A stretch of 17,867 nt of DNA from Clostridiales bacterium (GCA_004556985.1 SFFC01000048.1:1-17867), one strand, 5' to 3'. Counted from the first letter of the stretch, positions 7,240 to 14,776 are shown. Notes: a model not told the origin generated them from the sequence alone. Numbers and translations: made by a program.

Positions 7240-8220
7240 ATGAAAAAGCTGCTTTCCGTTCTGCTCATGCTGGCGATGCTGAGCATCGCGTGCCTCGCGC
7301 TCGCCGAGGCCGAGCCGGTCACCCTGAACGTCGCCTACATGCCCAACTACGGCAGCCTCTGGGCGATTGAGACCGCCATTCAGAAGGGCTACCTCGCCGA
7401 GGAGAACATCACCGTGAACCTCGTCGAGTTCGCCGACGGCCCGACCATCATCGCCGCGATGGAGAGCGGCTCCATCGACGTGGGCTACATCGGCCAGGGT
7501 GCGCACAAGCTGTGCATCAACGGCCGCGCGACCATCTTCGCGCTCAGCCACGTCTCCAACGGCGACGCGCTCATCGGCGGCGCGGGCATCACCAGCGTCG
7601 AGGAGCTCAAGGGCAAGAAGGTTGCCTACTCCTCCGGCTCCTCCTCTGAGGACATCCTGATCAACTCGCTGACCAAGTACGGCATGACGATGGACGACAT
7701 CAACGCGTTTGACATGGACGCCTCCGCGATCGTGACCGCGATGCTCTCCGGCGGCGTGGACGCCTGCGCGACCTGGAGCCCGAACAGCCTCAAGATCCTT
7801 GAGGAGATGCCGGACGCGACCAAGCTGACTGACAACATGACCTTCGCCGACCAGACCGTCTCCCTGGCGAGCTGGATCTGCATGCCCAAGTACGCCGAGG
7901 AGAACCGCGACATCCTCGTCCGCTTCACCCGCGCGCTCTTCAAGGGCATGGACTACGCGGCTGACGAGCACTACGACGAGGTCAGCACCTGGGTCAGCGC
8001 CCAGACCGCGACCGACTACGACAGCGTCTACAACCAGCGCGGCGACGCCGAGTGGCTGACCGGCAAGGAGGTTGCCGAGGGCGCGGCGGACGGCACCGTC
8101 GAGGGCTACTACCTGCTCCAGCGCGACACCTTCGTGGCCAACGGCGCCGTGGAGAAGGATCCCGTTCCGGCGGTTGGCGACTATGTGATGCTGGACGTCA
8201 TGATCGAGGCGGGCAAGTAA
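7240..8220 (+). CDS. ABC transporter substrate-binding protein (NMT1/SsuA/TauA-like)
   Basis: A 326-residue periplasmic-type binding protein, the ligand receptor of the transporter encoded just upstream. The signal peptide covers about residues 1-22 (ALA before EAEP). The mature part begins VTLNVAYMPNYGSLWAIE and contains family segments AAMESGSIDVGYIG, EELKGKKVAYSSGSSSED, and MLSGGVDACATWSPN. These match the NMT1/THI5-like fold used for taurine, sulfonates, nitrate and pyrimidine precursors. The Cys in SIAC sits in a weak lipobox, so its anchoring is uncertain. A good Shine-Dalgarno (GGAGGG, about 7226-7231) precedes ATG 7240. The 66-base gap and the stem-loops on both sides suggest higher expression than the membrane subunits. 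Ligand unknown. Confidence 0.92.
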   Translation: MKKLLSVLLMLAMLSIACLALAEAEPVTLNVAYMPNYGSLWAIETAIQKGYLAEENITVNLVEFADGPTIIAAMESGSIDVGYIGQGAHKLCINGRATIFALSHVSNGDALIGGAGITSVEELKGKKVAYSSGSSSEDILINSLTKYGMTMDDINAFDMDASAIVTAMLSGGVDACATWSPNSLKILEEMPDATKLTDNMTFADQTVSLASWICMPKYAEENRDILVRFTRALFKGMDYAADEHYDEVSTWVSAQTATDYDSVYNQRGDAEWLTGKEVAEGAADGTVEGYYLLQRDTFVANGAVEKDPVPAVGDYVMLDVMIEAGK

Positions 8221-8230
8221 TCAAAGCGAA

Positions 8231-8269
8231 AAGGATTCAGGGCCGTCTGCTTCAGGCGGCCTGATCCTT
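8231..8269 (+). promoter_or_regulatory. Imperfect stem-loop between the binding-protein and kinase genes
   Basis: AAGGAT, CAGG and CCG on the left pair with CGG, CCTG and ATCCTT on the right, with single-base bulges, forming a long hairpin across 8231-8269. Only TTATGTT follows, so it is a weak or partial terminator or an mRNA-stabilising element. It could reduce read-through into the sensor kinase gene. Confidence 0.55.
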
Positions 8270-8294
8270 ATGTTCGGGGAGGAGGAACGCCGGG

Positions 8295-9809
8295 ATGCTG
8301 TTTGTGCTCATCGGCGCGATGCTCATCGCATCCATCTGCGTGCTGCTGCTGCGCAAGAGCACGGAGTCGCTCTACCTGCTGGGCATGTGCTGCAGCCTGA
8401 TGATCTTCCTCTCCGGCATTCTCATTTTCATCGCGAAAAAGGGCGGCTATTCGCAGGACATTCTGCGGTTTCTCTACTTCTCGCCAGGGCTCAAGACGCG
8501 GGTGCAGTACCTCTACCTGACGCTGGGGCAGATCGGCTACATGATCGCCATCGGGCGGTTCCTCTACCCGCTGTTCCTGATGGAGATGGCGCTGCAGTAC
8601 TCGATGATCCCCGCGCTGCGCAAGTGGCCTGCCGTCAAGAGGCTGGCGGCTGTGCTGCCCATGGCAAGCCTGGTCCTCTACCTGCCGCCGCTGTACCGGC
8701 GCCTGGTCACGGCGTGGCCGGGAATCCAGCCTGTGATTGTCCAAGCGGCGTACATCTGGGTGCTCGCCTATGTGGCCATTGCGCTGATTCTGCTGCTCAA
8801 CGAGCTGCTGAGCATTACGATCGCGTTTTGCAGGAGGCAGTTCGCCTGCATCTTCGTCTGCATGGCGGCGCTGAGCGGCATCTACCTGCTCTACTGCGGG
8901 CAGGATCCCTCGCAGGTCTACCACTTTTACAGCTACGACTACATCTTCAGCAAGGGCCTGGGTTACCTGCAGTACGCGCCGACGATGGCGGGCTACGTGA
9001 CGCTGGTGATCGTCAACGTGATCTGCGGGGTGCTGGGCATCGCGAGCCTGCTGCGCTACACGCAGGACAACCTGATGACCGACCGGGAAGAGACCGTGCT
9101 CCGGCGCAAATTCGACATCGCGCGCACGGGCGCCTCGGTCTTCGTGCACTCGATCAAGAATCAGCTGCTGGCCAACCGGGTGCTCGAAAAGCACATCTAC
9201 CAGGAGCTGGGCAGGGAGACGCCCGACCTTGCGCGCATCCGCGCCTGCGTCGACCAGCTGCACGGCAACAACGAGCTGCTGCTCGAGCGCAGCGAGGAGC
9301 TCTACCGGACGGTCAAAAGCAAGTCCGTGCGGCTGACGCCGGTGGGGCTGGGCGAGGTTGCGCAGGTGGCGCTTGACCGCTTTGCGCGCAAATACCCGGA
9401 GGCGAAATGCCGCGTGCAGATCGACTGCGGCAAGACGGTCATGGCTGACCTGAACTACCTGGGCGAGGCGATTTACAACCTGATGACCAACGCCTGGGAG
9501 GCGCAGGTCGAGGCGGGGCGGGCGGACCGGCCCATCCGCCTGATCAGCCGGCAGGAGCGGCTCTACACCGTGCTGGAGGTGCGCGACGAGGGCACGGGCA
9601 TCAGCCAAAGCCGGCAGAAGAAAATCTTCGAGCCCTTCTACTCCTCCAAGAACAGCAACCACAGCTGGGGCATGGGGCTGTACCACGCGAGGATGATCAT
9701 CAAGGCGCACCTGGGCATGCTGCGCGTGGAGAGCCGGCCGGGCGAGGGCACGGCGTTCTTCATCATGCTGCCCCGGTGCGACACGCAAAGGACGGTGAAC
9801 GGCGGTTGA
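8295..9809 (+). CDS. Membrane sensor histidine kinase with seven predicted TM segments
   Basis: A 504-residue sensor kinase. The N-terminal half is hydrophobic with about seven membrane segments (roughly 2-19, 25-47, 73-98, 117-135, 145-171, 183-201, 229-252) and no large extracellular domain. The candidate phospho-acceptor is His285 in FVHSIKNQL. The ATPase domain shows the N box (NLMTNAWEA, 395-403), G1 box DEGTGIS (431-437), F box FEPFYSSK (445-452) and G2 box WGMGL (458-462). ATG 8295 follows a strong GGGGAGGAGG. It overlaps the response-regulator gene by TTGA, so the two form a cognate pair. It should sense a ligand in or near the membrane and phosphorylate the regulator. Its place directly after an SsuABC-like importer suggests it monitors the transported compound (inference). 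Confidence 0.92.
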   Translation: MLFVLIGAMLIASICVLLLRKSTESLYLLGMCCSLMIFLSGILIFIAKKGGYSQDILRFLYFSPGLKTRVQYLYLTLGQIGYMIAIGRFLYPLFLMEMALQYSMIPALRKWPAVKRLAAVLPMASLVLYLPPLYRRLVTAWPGIQPVIVQAAYIWVLAYVAIALILLLNELLSITIAFCRRQFACIFVCMAALSGIYLLYCGQDPSQVYHFYSYDYIFSKGLGYLQYAPTMAGYVTLVIVNVICGVLGIASLLRYTQDNLMTDREETVLRRKFDIARTGASVFVHSIKNQLLANRVLEKHIYQELGRETPDLARIRACVDQLHGNNELLLERSEELYRTVKSKSVRLTPVGLGEVAQVALDRFARKYPEAKCRVQIDCGKTVMADLNYLGEAIYNLMTNAWEAQVEAGRADRPIRLISRQERLYTVLEVRDEGTGISQSRQKKIFEPFYSSKNSNHSWGMGLYHARMIIKAHLGMLRVESRPGEGTAFFIMLPRCDTQRTVNGG

Positions 9810-10471
9810 TTCGGATCCTGATAGCGGACGACTTCCCGCTGCTGCGCGAGGACATTCGGGAGACGATCGAGAAGCAGGAGGACATGAAGGTCGTCGGCGA
9901 GGCGTCGACCGGGCAGGAGCTGGAGCACCTGGCGAAGACCACGCCCTGCGACCTGCTGCTGGTGGACATCGAGATGGAGACGACGACGGCCGGCATACAT
10001 GCGGCGGAGAACATCCTGGCGGAGAACCCGGAGGCAAAGGTCGTCTTCCTGACGGCGCACGAGACGGAGAACATGATTCTCATGTCGATGGCGGCGGGGG
10101 CGGTCGACTACATCGTCAAGGGATGCCCGGAAGAGGAGCTGCTGCGGCACATCCGAGCGGCCTACGCGGGAGAGCCGCTGCTCGATGCGCGCGTGCAGCA
10201 CACGGTGCTCAAGGAATACTCGCGGCTGCGGCGCTCTGAGCGGAGCCTGCTGTTCTTCATCAACAACGTCTCCCAGCTCACGCCGGCAGAGCGCGCGCTG
10301 GTGCGCTGCCTGCTGGACGGCTACAAGGTGCGCGAGATCGCGGAGATCCGCTGCGTGGAGGTTGTGACGGTCAAGACGCAGATCAAGGGCCTGCTGCGCA
10401 AGTTCGGCTGCTCGCGCACGAAGGAGATCGTCGAGATGATTCACGGCCTGGGCGTGGAGCACCTGTTCTGA
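9806..10471 (+). CDS. Response regulator, REC plus LuxR/FixJ-type HTH
   Basis: A 221-residue DNA-binding response regulator partnered with the overlapping kinase gene. The receiver domain has Asp8/Asp9, phospho-acceptor Asp54 (LLLVDIEM), Thr83 (LTAHE) and Lys105 (IVKG). The C-terminal LuxR-type helix-turn-helix runs about 157-212, with LTPAERALVRCLLDG and TVKTQIKGLLRKFG. The chosen start is TTG 9806, which overlaps the kinase TGA (TTGA) and gives the classic MIRILIADD N-terminus. AAAGGA (9787-9792) lies 13 bases upstream. An in-frame GTG at 9776 would add ten charged residues and is the main alternative. Likely targets are the promoters of this operon or the amino-sugar genes, but no operator could be identified. 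Confidence 0.92.
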   Translation: MIRILIADDFPLLREDIRETIEKQEDMKVVGEASTGQELEHLAKTTPCDLLLVDIEMETTTAGIHAAENILAENPEAKVVFLTAHETENMILMSMAAGAVDYIVKGCPEEELLRHIRAAYAGEPLLDARVQHTVLKEYSRLRRSERSLLFFINNVSQLTPAERALVRCLLDGYKVREIAEIRCVEVVTVKTQIKGLLRKFGCSRTKEIVEMIHGLGVEHLF

Positions 10472-10525
10472 CGCGGAACGAACTGCTGACAGAAGGAAAC
10501 CACGGAAAACGAGGAGGAACCCAAC

Positions 10526-11347
10526 ATGGACACGAGATATTTTCAGATTTCCCAGGAGGAGCTTGGCAGGGGGGCGAAGATCCCGCTGGTGAAACTCGGG
10601 GATTCCGGCGAGGTCTTCTACGAGATGGCGCTGGAGATGATCGCGGAGATCGAGAAGAACAACGCGGCGGGGCGGCGGACGGTCTTCATCTGCCCGGTCG
10701 GCCCGGTAGGACAGTACCCGATCTTCGTGCGGCTGGTGAACGAGCGGCGTATTAGCCTTAAAGCCTGCTGGTTCATCAACATGGACGAATACCTCACGGA
10801 CGAGGAGGAATGGATCGACGAGAGCAGCCCGCTCTCCTTCCACGGCTTCATGAAGCGGACGGTCTACACGAAGATTGATCCCGAGCTGCTGATGCCCGAG
10901 GCGCAGCGCGTCTTCCCCGACCCGCACGACACCGGCGCCATCGCGCGGCTGATTGAGCAGCTGGGCGGCGTGGACATCGCCTTCGGCGGCATCGGCATCA
11001 ACGGCCATCTGGCCTTCAACGAGGCGCAGGACGAGCTGACGCCGGAGGAATTCGCGGCGCTGCACACCCGCGTGCTCAAAATCAGCCGGGAGACCCGCGT
11101 GGCCAACGCGATCGGCGACCTGAACGGCGCGATCGACGCGATGCCCAAAAAGTGCGTGACGATCGGCATGGCGGAGATCCTCTCGGCGAGGAAGCTGAGG
11201 CTGGGCGTCTTCCGCGACTGGCACCGCGCCGTCGTGCGGCAGGCGGCCTACGGCGAGGTCAGCGCGCACTTCCCGGTGACGCTCGCGCAGCGGCACCCGG
11301 ACGCGAGAATCTACGTCAACGCGAACGCGGCGAAGCAGCCCTTCTGA
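10526..11347 (+). CDS. NagB-like glucosamine-6-phosphate deaminase/isomerase family protein
   Basis: A 273-residue cytoplasmic enzyme of the NagB/6-phosphogluconolactonase superfamily. NagB proper converts glucosamine-6-phosphate to fructose-6-phosphate and ammonia. Visible are NMDEY with Asp87 (catalytic in NagB), GIGINGHLAFNEA (His161 and Glu166 at active-site positions, Asn159 where E. coli has Asp141) and MPKKCVTIGMAEIL. The C-terminal third is divergent: the phosphate-binding Lys region of E. coli NagB is replaced by RDWHRAVVRQA. So it is probably a specialised paralogue, and its exact amino-sugar phosphate is uncertain. A strong GAGGAGGA precedes ATG 10526. The gene directly precedes nagA, and the 54-base gap after the response regulator shows no promoter or terminator. 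Confidence 0.87.
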   Translation: MDTRYFQISQEELGRGAKIPLVKLGDSGEVFYEMALEMIAEIEKNNAAGRRTVFICPVGPVGQYPIFVRLVNERRISLKACWFINMDEYLTDEEEWIDESSPLSFHGFMKRTVYTKIDPELLMPEAQRVFPDPHDTGAIARLIEQLGGVDIAFGGIGINGHLAFNEAQDELTPEEFAALHTRVLKISRETRVANAIGDLNGAIDAMPKKCVTIGMAEILSARKLRLGVFRDWHRAVVRQAAYGEVSAHFPVTLAQRHPDARIYVNANAAKQPF

Positions 11348-11373
11348 GCGGAACGCGGACAGGGGGAAAAACG

Positions 11374-12522
11374 ATGGACAGGCTGTTGATTCGAGGCGGA
11401 GCGGTCTACCGGGAACGCCGGTTTGAGACGGCGGACGTGCTTTGCGAGGACGGAAAAATCGCCGCGATGGGCGAAAACCTGCAGGCGCAGGGCGCGCAGG
11501 TGATCGACGCGGCGGGGAAGAAGGTCGTGCCGGGCTTCATCGACGCGCACACGCACGGCGCGGCGGGCGTCGATGTCAACGCGGCGGACGAGGAGGGACT
11601 GCGGAAAATCGCGGCCTTCTTTGCGACGCAGGGCACGACGGCCTTTAACGCCAGCATCCTGACGGACACGGAGGAGACGACGCGGCGCTGCCTGCGCGCG
11701 GTACAGACGGTCATGGGCGACCGGGGACGCGGCGCGCAGCTGCTGGGCGCGCACCTGGAGGGCCCGTTCCTGGCGAAGGAATACAAGGGCGCGATGCCGG
11801 AGCACCTGCTGCGCACGGGCGACGCGGCGCTGCTGCGGCGCTGGCAGGCGGAATTCCCGGGCGTGATCGCCTACATCACGGTCTCGCCCGAGGTACCGGG
11901 CGTGATTGAGATGATCGCGCAGATCGCGGACGACATACCTGTGGCCATCGGCCACAGCGGCGCGGACTACGCAACGGCGATGCGCGCGATTGAAAGCGGC
12001 GCGCGCTGCATCACGCACACCTTCAACGCGATGCGCCTGTTCCACCAGCACGAGCCCGCGATCATGGGCGCGGCGCTGGAGAGCGACTGCTACTGCGAGG
12101 CGATCTGCGACGGGCGTCACCTGCATCCCGGAACGGTGCGGATGCTGCTCAAGTGCAAGGGCGACGAGCGGGTGATGGCCGTGACGGACAGCATCATGGC
12201 GGCGGGATTGCCGGACGGCGCCTACAAGCTGGGCGTCAACGACGTGGTCGTCGTAGACGGGGACGCGAAGCTCGCGGACACGGGCGTTCGCGCGGGCAGC
12301 ACGCTGACGACCGGACAGGCGCTCAGGAACCTCGTGCGCTTCACAGGACGGCCGGCGGAGGACATGCTGCCGCTGCTGACCCAAAACCCGGCGAGGGCGC
12401 TGCGCATCGACGAGCGCAAGGGCACGCTGGAAATTGGCAAGGACGCGGACATCGTGCTGCTTGACGATGCGCTGCGCGTATGCGCGACCATCGCGGGCGG
12501 CGCGGTCGTATACAGGGCGTAA
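11374..12522 (+). CDS. nagA: N-acetylglucosamine-6-phosphate deacetylase
   Basis: This 382-residue amidohydrolase-superfamily enzyme removes acetate from N-acetylglucosamine-6-phosphate in the cytoplasm, feeding NagB. Active-site signatures are complete: DAHTHG (His59, His61), HLEGPF (metal ligand Glu129), GHSGA (His194), THTFNAM (His215), CDGRHLHP and VTDSIMAAG (catalytic Asp272). Length is normal. ATG 11374 follows GGGGGA. The in-frame extension upstream to 11152 lies inside the nagB-like gene and is rejected. A 26-base gap from the preceding gene indicates one operon. A small hairpin overlaps its stop codon. N-acetylgalactosamine-6-phosphate is a possible alternative substrate, since AgaA enzymes belong to the same family. 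Confidence 0.94.
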   Translation: MDRLLIRGGAVYRERRFETADVLCEDGKIAAMGENLQAQGAQVIDAAGKKVVPGFIDAHTHGAAGVDVNAADEEGLRKIAAFFATQGTTAFNASILTDTEETTRRCLRAVQTVMGDRGRGAQLLGAHLEGPFLAKEYKGAMPEHLLRTGDAALLRRWQAEFPGVIAYITVSPEVPGVIEMIAQIADDIPVAIGHSGADYATAMRAIESGARCITHTFNAMRLFHQHEPAIMGAALESDCYCEAICDGRHLHPGTVRMLLKCKGDERVMAVTDSIMAAGLPDGAYKLGVNDVVVVDGDAKLADTGVRAGSTLTTGQALRNLVRFTGRPAEDMLPLLTQNPARALRIDERKGTLEIGKDADIVLLDDALRVCATIAGGAVVYRA

Positions 12523-12538
12523 AGGCGGAAGCGCCTTT
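12521..12538 (+). promoter_or_regulatory. Stem-loop overlapping the nagA stop codon
   Basis: AAAGGCG (12521-12527) pairs perfectly with CGCCTTT (12532-12538) around a four-base loop. The hairpin starts in the TAA stop. No T-run beyond TTT follows, so transcription into the aldolase gene is expected to continue. It may adjust decay or relative expression of the two halves of the operon. Confidence 0.5.
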
Positions 12539-12574
12539 GACGCGGACAAGAACCACAGAACGGAGGACTACGAT

Positions 12575-13729
12575 ATGCTGGTACCGATGAGAGCGATTCT
12601 GGAGGCGGCGGACAAATACCGCTACGGGCAGGCGGCGTTCAACATGAACAGCGTCGGCCAGATCGAGGCGGCTGTGCGCATTCACGAGCTGCTGCGCTCC
12701 GGCGCGATTCTGCAGGGCGCGGAGGCGAGCAACGCCTTTATGGGCGGCGAGCTCGACTTCATGCACGGCACGGCCCCGGCCAAGCGCGAGGGCGCGAGGA
12801 ACATCGGCGACGCCGTGAAGAAATACGGCGCGGACAGCCCTGTGCCCATCGCGCTGCACCTGGATCACGGCAAGAGCCTGGAGACGATCAAGGCCTGCAT
12901 CGACGGCGGCTACACCTCCGTGATGATCGACGGCAGCAGCCTGCCCTATGAGGAGAACGTCGAGCTGACGCGCGAGGCCGTCAAGCTGGCGCACCCCTAT
13001 GGCGTGACCGTCGAGGGCGAGCTGGGCGTGCTGGCGGGCGTGGAGGACCACGTCTTCAGCGCGACCTCGACCTACACGAACCCGCTGCAGGCGGTCGACT
13101 TCTTCAAGAAGACGAAATGCGACGCGCTGGCGATCAGCTACGGCACCTGTCACGGCGCGAACAAGGGCAAGGACACGAGGATCCGCCGCGAGATCGCCAT
13201 CGCGACGAAGGAATGCATGATGCATGAGGGGATCGACGGGTTCCTGGTCAGCCACGGCAGCTCGACCGTGCCGCAGGAATACGTGCAGCAGATCAACGCG
13301 ATGGGCGGGCAGCTCGAAAACGCCTACGGCATCGATGTGGCGCAGCTGGTCGACGTGGCGAAGGCGGGCATCAACAAGATCAACGTCGACACGGACATCC
13401 GCCTCGCCTGCACGCGCAACATCATGGAGCTGTTCCGCGACCATCCACAGCTCAGGGAGAGCGCGAGCATCGGACAGCTCTACCGCGACATGACGGCGAA
13501 GCCGAAGAACTTTGACCCGCGCAACTACGTCGGCAGCATCATGGAGATGATCATGCACGGCGGGCCGAAGGACGCGGACCTTGAGCGGATCGACCAGTGC
13601 ATGAAGGACGGCGTCATCGAATCCATCGCGCCGCTGCTGGTGCAGTTTGGCAGCTACCGCAAGAGCCACCTGATCGAGGCCGTGACCTGCGAGCAGATGG
13701 CCGAGCGCTACAGGAAAGCGGGGATCTGA
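12575..13729 (+). CDS. Class II fructose-bisphosphate (ketose-bisphosphate) aldolase
   Basis: A 384-residue zinc-dependent aldolase that cleaves fructose-1,6-bisphosphate, or a related ketose bisphosphate, to dihydroxyacetone phosphate and an aldehyde. The catalytic/metal motif LHLDHGKS (Asp97, His98), GELG (Glu149), SYGTCHGANKG (His193), VSHGSS (His227) and NVDTDIR (270-276) are intact. It is longer than GatY/KbaY tagatose aldolases (about 285 residues) and closer to the long fructose-bisphosphate type. ATG 12575 is supported by CGGAGGA (12561-12567); the extension upstream to 12434 overlaps nagA. It lies between nagA and a triosephosphate isomerase gene only two bases downstream, so it probably completes amino-sugar catabolism. 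Fructose versus tagatose specificity cannot be read from the sequence. Confidence 0.92.
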   Translation: MLVPMRAILEAADKYRYGQAAFNMNSVGQIEAAVRIHELLRSGAILQGAEASNAFMGGELDFMHGTAPAKREGARNIGDAVKKYGADSPVPIALHLDHGKSLETIKACIDGGYTSVMIDGSSLPYEENVELTREAVKLAHPYGVTVEGELGVLAGVEDHVFSATSTYTNPLQAVDFFKKTKCDALAISYGTCHGANKGKDTRIRREIAIATKECMMHEGIDGFLVSHGSSTVPQEYVQQINAMGGQLENAYGIDVAQLVDVAKAGINKINVDTDIRLACTRNIMELFRDHPQLRESASIGQLYRDMTAKPKNFDPRNYVGSIMEMIMHGGPKDADLERIDQCMKDGVIESIAPLLVQFGSYRKSHLIEAVTCEQMAERYRKAGI

Positions 13730-13731
13730 GC

Positions 13732-14571
13732 ATGAAGCACATCTTTCTGAACCTCAAGCGGTTCGACATTTCTCCCGAGCACGGCGGCGTGAACCGGCTC
13801 GCGCCGATGAAGGACTGGGGACGCGTCATCGTCGAGCGGACGCAGGACGCGCTGGGCGCGTATCCGGAGGCGGAATTCGTCATGTACATGCCGGAGGCGC
13901 ACCTGCTTGGCGCGGCGGCGGCAAGAAAGCCGGGCAGCGCCGTCAGGCTGGGCAGCCAGGGCGTCTACCGCGCGGACACTGCGAAGGGCGGCAATTTCGG
14001 CGCGTTTACGACGAACCGCACCGGCAACGCGATCGCGGAGATGGGCTGCGAGAGCACGCTCATCGGCCACTGCGAGGAGCGGAATGACAAGATGGGCATT
14101 CTCGCGGAGGCGGGCGTCGATCCCGTCGTCGCGGCAGGGGCCGTCAACCGCATTCTGAACGCCGAGATCAAGGCGGCGCAGGCGGCGGGACTGACCGTGC
14201 TCTACTGCGTCGGCGAGAAGAGTGAGGAGCAGGCGATGTGGCAGGACGTGCTCGGCGCGCAGCTTGACATCGGCCTGGCGGGCGTCGACAGGAGCAGGGT
14301 GGTCATCGCCTACGAGCCGATCTGGTCCATCGGGCCGGGGAAGACGCCGGCGGACAAGCCCTACATCGAGAAGATCGCGCGGTTTGTCAAGGAGCGCACC
14401 GGCGGAATGGACGTCGTCTACGGCGGCGGACTCAAGACGGACAACGCGCAGATGCTGGCGTCGATTGAGGAGATCGACGGCGGGCTGATCGCGCTGACGC
14501 GGTTCAAGGGCGAGATCGGGTTCTACCCGGAGGAGTATCTGGAGATTATCAGGACGTATTTGGGAAAGTAA
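13732..14571 (+). CDS. Divergent triosephosphate isomerase family protein
   Basis: A 279-residue TIM-barrel enzyme. Catalytic residues of triosephosphate isomerase are conserved: Asn7 and Lys9 (NLK), His113 (IGHCEERN, canonical IGHSERR), and Glu195 in AYEPIWSIGPGKTP, whose loop 6 closes over the phosphate. The phosphate-binding strand reads YGGGLKTDN instead of YGGSV. These changes and the extra length (about 250 is usual) mark a paralogue rather than a housekeeping TpiA. The predicted reaction is interconversion of dihydroxyacetone phosphate and glyceraldehyde-3-phosphate, the products of the aldolase two bases upstream. An isomerisation of another small ketose phosphate is possible. The start at ATG 13732 is set by the adjoining aldolase stop. 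Confidence 0.9.
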   Translation: MKHIFLNLKRFDISPEHGGVNRLAPMKDWGRVIVERTQDALGAYPEAEFVMYMPEAHLLGAAAARKPGSAVRLGSQGVYRADTAKGGNFGAFTTNRTGNAIAEMGCESTLIGHCEERNDKMGILAEAGVDPVVAAGAVNRILNAEIKAAQAAGLTVLYCVGEKSEEQAMWQDVLGAQLDIGLAGVDRSRVVIAYEPIWSIGPGKTPADKPYIEKIARFVKERTGGMDVVYGGGLKTDNAQMLASIEEIDGGLIALTRFKGEIGFYPEEYLEIIRTYLGK

Positions 14572-14573
14572 AT

Positions 14574-14603
14574 GACTGTCTCAAAATCGCAGGAAGCACA
14601 GTC
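14574..14603 (+). other. Weak inverted repeat after the isomerase gene
   Basis: GACTGT (14574-14579) and ACAGTC (14598-14603) are exact complements separated by 18 bases and followed by TTT. This may be a poor terminator for the preceding operon. The left end, GACTGTCTCAAAA, resembles terminal repeats of some insertion sequences from memory, but no transposase or partner end is present. Confidence 0.3.
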
Positions 14604-14669
14604 TTTGGGCAGAGAATCAAGCACCGAACATAAGCCCCGGGTGCAGGGCCGTGAGGCCTTGCTCGTTTC

Positions 14670-14776
14670 AAGGGGGTTAGGGAGGTGCAGGAGGGTCTAA
14701 GGGGGGAAATCGAAAGCCCCCCTGATCCTCCTGCCCTGGGGTTTGGGGAGTGGAGCTCCCCAAGCGTTTCCCGCCG
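14670..14776. repeat. Structured G/C-tract intergenic element (candidate genome-wide repeat)
   Basis: The 277-base gap 14572-14848 contains no gene. Its centre holds two hairpins. The first spans 14687-14734: the arms share GCAGGAGG/CCTCCTGC and six G's facing six C's, about 17 pairs with a small internal loop. The second is TTGGGGAG (14743-14750) with CTCCCCAA (14756-14763). The composition, poly-G and poly-C tracts, differs from neighbouring genes. It looks like a small non-autonomous repeat or structured transcript end. Copy number cannot be judged from one window. Confidence 0.5.

Noticed and set aside
8268..10037. Long minus-strand ORF of 589 codons opposite the histidine kinase
   Set aside because: It has the same low-complexity antisense composition, and the plus strand carries complete kinase motifs. 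The minus-strand ORFs at 4289-5371, 6043-7128, 9638-11296, 11311-12549, 12341-13669 and 14813-16006 were rejected for the same reason.
11152..11373. N-terminal extension of NagA
   Set aside because: It lies in another frame of the nagB-like gene, has Arg/Gly-rich shadow composition, and ATG 11374 gives the normal NagA start and length.
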